A DNA stretch of 9,554 nucleotides from Actinomycetota bacterium (GTDB lineage: Bacteria > Actinomycetota > Acidimicrobiia > Acidimicrobiales > Ilumatobacteraceae). A program made the position numbers and the translations under genes. Of this stretch, positions 6,858 to 9,554 are shown in pieces. The notes beneath the pieces are model-generated. The model saw only the letters and a list, made by a program, of their open reading frames with translations. It did no database searches and had not been told where the DNA came from. Numbering within the stretch: position 1 is the first letter of the stretch; each line of letters begins with the position of its first letter. Where the stretch lies: assembly GCA_018882725.1 (NCBI GenBank), contig VERK01000076.1, forward strand, positions 1 through 9,554, given 5' to 3'.

Positions 6858-7523
6858 TCACGAACGCTGGTGTCCCCGCGCGAGGGTCAGTGCGCCGTCG
6901 ATGTCATCGGCCGAGAAGTCGGGCCATGTCTTGTCGGAGAAGTAGATCGGTGCTCCCGCGGCCTGCCACAACAAGAAGTTCGAGACCCGACGCTCACCCG
7001 ACGTGCGGACCACGACGTCGACCGGCGGCATATCGGGCAGGTACATCGCCGACGACAGGTCATCGGTGGTCACTGGTCGGCTGAGGGTCTTGGCGCGACG
7101 GGCCGCATCGACGATCTCGGCCCGGCTGCCGTAGTCGAACGCGACGGTGAGCGTCATGCCGGTATTCGAGCTCGTGTCGGCGATCGCCTTGTGGATCGCC
7201 CGCTGTACGTAGCGTGGTGTTCGCGACGACGAATCGTCGAAGGGGCGACCGATCCACGTGATCCGAACGTTCAGCTCGTTCAACTCGGCCACTCGGCCGA
7301 ACAACTTCTCGTGCAGGCCGAGGATGTGGCGCACTTCGTGGCGAGGGCGAACCCAGTTCTCGGTGGAGAATCCGAAGACCGTGAGCCAGTCGACGTCCCG
7401 TCGGACGCACTGCCGAACGACCTCGGCCAGGTTCTCCTCACCAGCTGTGTGGCCAGCGGTGCGCGGAAGATGACGGCGGGTCGCCCAGCGTCCATTTCCG
7501 TCCATGATGCAGGCCAAGTGCAC
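6858..7523 (-). CDS. uppS: Cis-prenyltransferase catalytic subunit (UppS family)
   Basis: A 221-residue member of the undecaprenyl diphosphate synthase family, which condenses isopentenyl diphosphate onto an allylic primer to make the wall lipid carrier. Visible motifs are the catalytic signature MDGNGRW (7-13, Asp8), GHTAG (24-28), FSTENW (52-57), DYGSR (130-134; usually NYGGR) and RTSGERRVSNF (173-183), so the substrate-binding Arg/Ser are kept. Two features are abnormal. Residue 192 is Pro in QAAGAPIYF, where E. coli has Glu213 in QIAYAELYF. The protein also stops at ALTLARGHQRS, before the C-terminal RRFGG found in homodimeric enzymes. Human DHDDS has the same two differences. I infer a catalytic subunit needing the divergent gene's product. 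The GTG start is leaderless-like; an internal ATG at 7505 would remove residues before MDGNGRW. The helicase gene follows after three bases. Confidence 0.92.
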   Translation of the reverse strand: MHLACIMDGNGRWATRRHLPRTAGHTAGEENLAEVVRQCVRRDVDWLTVFGFSTENWVRPRHEVRHILGLHEKLFGRVAELNELNVRITWIGRPFDDSSSRTPRYVQRAIHKAIADTSSNTGMTLTVAFDYGSRAEIVDAARRAKTLSRPVTTDDLSSAMYLPDMPPVDVVVRTSGERRVSNFLLWQAAGAPIYFSDKTWPDFSADDIDGALTLARGHQRS

Positions 7524-7529
7524 GATTCG

Positions 7530-7535
7530 AGGGTA
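7530..7535 (-). promoter_or_regulatory. -10 element for the cis-prenyltransferase gene
   Basis: On the minus strand TACCCT (TANNNT) is followed by six bases and then the GTG start, the geometry of a leaderless actinobacterial transcript, and no Shine-Dalgarno is present. The same TA step is the start of TAGCGG on the plus strand (7534-7539), 10 bases before the ATG of the divergent partner gene, so the two promoters may overlap back to back. The plus-strand hexamer is a poor match. Confidence 0.45.
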
Positions 7536-7549
7536 GCGGTGGGGCCACA

Positions 7550-8128
7550 ATGGACGGCGTGTTCCGCCGTCGTCGCGCCGTCGATCCCGTCTCTGCTCGT
7601 GGTCACGAGTCCGATGGGCCGACTCGGGCCCGCCGCTTGATCGTCGTCGCGGGATCGATCGACGAGTGGGCAGCGTTCTCCGAGGAGCAGTGGACCGACC
7701 GGCTCACGACCGTGGGTGCCGCGGCCGCGGCGGCCGGGGTCGTGTCGGTGCGCATCGTTCCATCGGCCGGAGTTCGCGCCGGAGGACGAGCGATCGGAGA
7801 GCGTCACGTGCGCGTGGGGAGTTGCGATGTCGTGGCCGATCCCCGGCCCGATGGACGAGCCAATGTCGTGGACGCCATCAACAAGATGTCGCTGCCGATC
7901 ACCGAGGAGTCTTTGCAGTCTCAGATCGGGGGCTCGAGCGAAGACGTCGACCTGGTGATCGTTCTCGGAGAGCCGAACGTTCTTCCGCAGGCTCTGGTGT
8001 GGGAACTGGCTTATGCCGAACTCGTGTACATCGCAGCGGACTGGTCCAATTTGTCGAGTGAACACGTTCGTCGGTCGCTCGAAGAGTTTGCGGTCCGTCA
8101 ACGCCGCTTCGGCGGAGTGATCGAGTGA
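7550..8128 (+). CDS. Degenerate cis-prenyltransferase homologue, NgBR/Nus1-like partner subunit
   Basis: A 192-residue protein related to UppS but without its active site. After a basic N-terminus (1-29), strand RRLIVVAGSIDEW (28-40) replaces the catalytic MDGNGRW strand. The helix at 50-63 and strand VSVRIVP match the second UppS unit. The central substrate-tunnel region is much reduced. DGRANVVDAINK (101-112) matches the YGGRAEIVDA segment. DLVIVLGE (134-141) has lost the RTSGE..R.S residues, yet LVWELAYAELV (149-159) and the terminal RRFGG (185-189) survive. This is the pattern of eukaryotic NgBR/Nus1, which lack catalysis but supply the RxG motif to their partner. I infer a non-catalytic subunit for the divergent enzyme. 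The ATG is used; GTG 7559 is possible. Its end overlaps recO by four bases (GTGA), implying coupling. An automatic annotation would probably say hypothetical. Confidence 0.85.
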   Translation: MDGVFRRRRAVDPVSARGHESDGPTRARRLIVVAGSIDEWAAFSEEQWTDRLTTVGAAAAAAGVVSVRIVPSAGVRAGGRAIGERHVRVGSCDVVADPRPDGRANVVDAINKMSLPITEESLQSQIGGSSEDVDLVIVLGEPNVLPQALVWELAYAELVYIAADWSNLSSEHVRRSLEEFAVRQRRFGGVIE

Positions 8129-8901
8129 CGAGCCGCCTCTATCGCGACGAAGCGGTTGTCATCCGGTCGTACAAGCTCGGCGAAGCCGATCGCATCGTGG
8201 TCATGCTCACGCGTGAGCACGGCAAGGTTCGTGCCGTCGCCAAGGGAGTTCGCAAGACGCACTCGAAGTTCGGTGGCCGCCTCGAACCCCTGTCGCACGT
8301 GGCGGTGCAGGTCCACCGGGGCACGAACCTCGACGTCGTGAACCAAGTCGAGACCATCGACTCGTCGGGACGCATGTTCGGAGATCTCGATGTGATGACC
8401 GAGGGTCTGGCTGTCCTGGAGGCGGTCGATCAACTCGTTCCCGACCGAGAGCCGGTACCGGAGGTTTTCCGGATGCTGGTGGGAGTCCGCAAGACGTTGT
8501 CCGAGAGACCGTCGGCTCTCGTCGTGCCGGCGTTCTTGCTTCGGCTGCTGGCCGCCGAAGGTGTACGTCCCGAGCTCGACCGTTGCGTCGTGTGTGGGGA
8601 AGTCGAATCCGAGTCCACGCCGCTCGTGGCGATCGATCTCGAGCGAGGCGGGGTTCAGTGTCGAGGCTGTCGTTCGGGAGTCGGTATCACGTCGAGCGCT
8701 CTGCACTTGCTTCGCGACGTCCTCGACGGCCGCTTGGGTGAGGCCCTCGATCGCGCGCACCGACCAGGCGGGCAGGTTCTCGACGACCCCGTCGTGGCCG
8801 AAGTGGCGTCGATCGCCACGCGGGCCTTCGAGTTCCACGTCGAGCGTCGGTTGCGGTCGGTCGCGATTTTCGAACGCCACGACACACGCTCCGAGCCGTA
8901 G
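8125..8901 (+). CDS. recO: DNA repair protein RecO
   Basis: A 258-residue RecO of normal length. The N-terminal OB-fold begins YRDEAVVIRSYKLGEADRIVVMLT-type (residues 6-29) and continues HGKVRAVAKGVRK (32-44) and GGRLEPL (50-56), all typical of the family. A zinc-binding site is formed by CVVC (Cys154, Cys157) and CRGC (Cys179, Cys182) in the helical C-terminal domain. RecO loads RecA on SSB-coated single-stranded DNA with RecR and anneals complementary strands. The GTG start overlaps the partner-gene stop (GTGA), so translation is probably coupled. In M. tuberculosis recO is directly followed by uppS; here its direct neighbour is the degenerate cis-prenyltransferase homologue. The TAG stop forms the first bases of the glyS -10 candidate. 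Confidence 0.96.
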   Translation: MTSRLYRDEAVVIRSYKLGEADRIVVMLTREHGKVRAVAKGVRKTHSKFGGRLEPLSHVAVQVHRGTNLDVVNQVETIDSSGRMFGDLDVMTEGLAVLEAVDQLVPDREPVPEVFRMLVGVRKTLSERPSALVVPAFLLRLLAAEGVRPELDRCVVCGEVESESTPLVAIDLERGGVQCRGCRSGVGITSSALHLLRDVLDGRLGEALDRAHRPGGQVLDDPVVAEVASIATRAFEFHVERRLRSVAIFERHDTRSEP

Positions 8902-8904
8902 GCT
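8899..8904 (+). promoter_or_regulatory. Possible -10 element for glyS
   Basis: TAGGCT fits TANNNT and ends eight bases before the glyS ATG, again suggesting a leaderless transcript; GGGCGACC before the ATG is not a Shine-Dalgarno. The hexamer begins with the recO stop codon. No clear -35 is seen, and read-through from recO across 11 bases is also possible. Confidence 0.45.
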
Positions 8905-8912
8905 GGGCGACC

Positions 8913-9554
8913 ATGCCTGCGAACGACCTCGAACAGATCGTCAACCTGTGCAAGCGCCGCGGTTTCGTCTATCCCTCGGCAGAGATCTACGGAGGATTTC
9001 GTTCGAGCTACGACTATGGCCCGCTCGGGTCGTTGATGCTGCGCAACGTTCGTGAGTCGTGGCTGCGCGAGATGGTGCAGAAGCGCGACGACGTGGTTCT
9101 CATCGACGCCGCCATTCTCGGACCGCCGCAGGTTTTCGAAGCCAGCGGACACCTGGCCAATTTCAGCGACCCGTTGGTCGACTGCCGCGAGTGCAAGCAG
9201 CGGTTTCGGGAAGACCATCTCGAGGATCGCTCGGTGTGTCCGAACTGCAAAGCCAAGAACAGCCTCACCGATGCCCGTGCCTTCAATCTCATGTTCAAGA
9301 CCTATGCCGGTCCGGTGGAAGGGTCGGGTGCCGAGGTGTACTTGCGACCCGAGACCGCGCAGGGCATGTTCGTCAACTTCAGCAACGTTCTGCAGACGAG
9401 CCGCAAGAAGCCGCCGTTCGGTATCGCTCAGGTGGGCAAGAGTTTCCGCAACGAGATCACGCCCGGCAACTTCATCTTCCGTACCCGCGAGTTCGAGCAG
9501 ATGGAACTCGAGTTCTTCGTGCCGCCGGCCGAGGGTCCGAAGTGGTACGAGTAC
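8913..9554 (+). CDS. glyS: Glycyl-tRNA synthetase (alpha2 type), N-terminal 214 residues
   Basis: The reading frame is open from the ATG to the window end (214 codons) and is cut there; family members are about 450 residues. It charges tRNA-Gly in the cytoplasm as a class II synthetase. Visible features are the start DLEQIVNLCKRRGFVYPSAE, GG-RSSYDYGPLG (27-39), GPPQVFEASGHL (70-81) and a zinc-knuckle-like pair C91-x2-C94 and C109-x2-C112 in the insertion. Further on are YLRPETAQGMFVNF and class II motif 2 with FRNEI, TPGNF and FRTREFEQMELEFF. This is the dimeric archaeal/eukaryotic-like form used by actinobacteria, not the alpha2beta2 form. No residue looks abnormal. The 11 bases after the recO stop hold the possible promoter. 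Confidence 0.97.
   Translation, partial: MPANDLEQIVNLCKRRGFVYPSAEIYGGFRSSYDYGPLGSLMLRNVRESWLREMVQKRDDVVLIDAAILGPPQVFEASGHLANFSDPLVDCRECKQRFREDHLEDRSVCPNCKAKNSLTDARAFNLMFKTYAGPVEGSGAEVYLRPETAQGMFVNFSNVLQTSRKKPPFGIAQVGKSFRNEITPGNFIFRTREFEQMELEFFVPPAEGPKWYEY

Noticed and set aside
7524..7550. TTG start at 7550 extending the UppS protein by nine residues
   Set aside because: It would share a base with the divergent partner ATG and run through the TACCCT box; the GTG at 7523 gives the normal UppS N-terminus.
6870..7640. 256-codon open frame on the plus strand opposite uppS
   Set aside because: Antisense to uppS and then overlaps the partner gene in another frame; no recognisable motif.
7280..8101. 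273-codon minus-strand frame opposite the partner gene
   Set aside because: Shadow of the UppS-like partner on the plus strand, whose translation has clear family homology.

Overview
The window is high-GC, gene-dense DNA from an actinobacterium, probably an acidimicrobial lineage (the class is inference). Supporting signs are a MaoC protein very like mycobacterial Rv0130, a luciferase-like oxidoreductase tail, an MtrA/MtrB-like two-component system with a GerMN lipoprotein, GTG starts, TANNNT boxes a few bases upstream of start codons, and era, recO, a cis-prenyltransferase and glyS within about 8 kb. Eleven protein genes are supported, two of them cut by the window edges. I see no rRNA, tRNA, CRISPR array or mobile element, and no gene-free stretch over 300 bases.

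Layout. 1-115 (+) is the end of a luciferase-like oxidoreductase gene. 117-1020 (-) is a two-gene unit: a four-helix membrane protein followed by a MaoC hydratase. 1110-1979 (+) is era. 1981-4037 (-) is a sensor kinase whose stop overlaps the start of a GerMN lipoprotein gene. Across a 242-base regulatory region lies the divergent response regulator, 4280-4969 (+). That region holds a 12-bp inverted repeat and four GT-initiated units at an exact 11-bp period. 4956-7523 (-) is a cis-prenyltransferase followed by a DinG/YoaA-type Fe-S helicase. 7550-9554 (+) is a degenerate cis-prenyltransferase homologue overlapping recO, then the first 214 codons of glyS.

The most interesting content is the divergent pair at 6858-8128. 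The first protein keeps the catalytic cis-prenyltransferase signature (MDGNGRW, FSTENW, RTSGE) but has lost the C-terminal RxG motif and has proline where E. coli UppS has Glu213. The second has lost the catalytic N-terminal signature and the Arg/Ser substrate motif but keeps a WxxxxxE element and ends in RRFGG. This is the division of labour of eukaryotic DHDDS/NgBR (Rer2/Nus1). I infer a bacterial two-subunit undecaprenyl (or related) diphosphate synthase, with the partner gene in the recO-adjacent position where mycobacteria carry uppS.

The remaining genes fit housekeeping and envelope roles: ribosome assembly (Era), recombinational repair (RecO, DinG-like helicase), tRNA charging (GlyRS), lipid-carrier synthesis (the cis-prenyltransferase pair) and envelope sensing (the MtrAB-LpqB-like module). 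All three convergent gene pairs meet with a 1-base gap or a 14-base overlap, leaving no room for a terminator between them.
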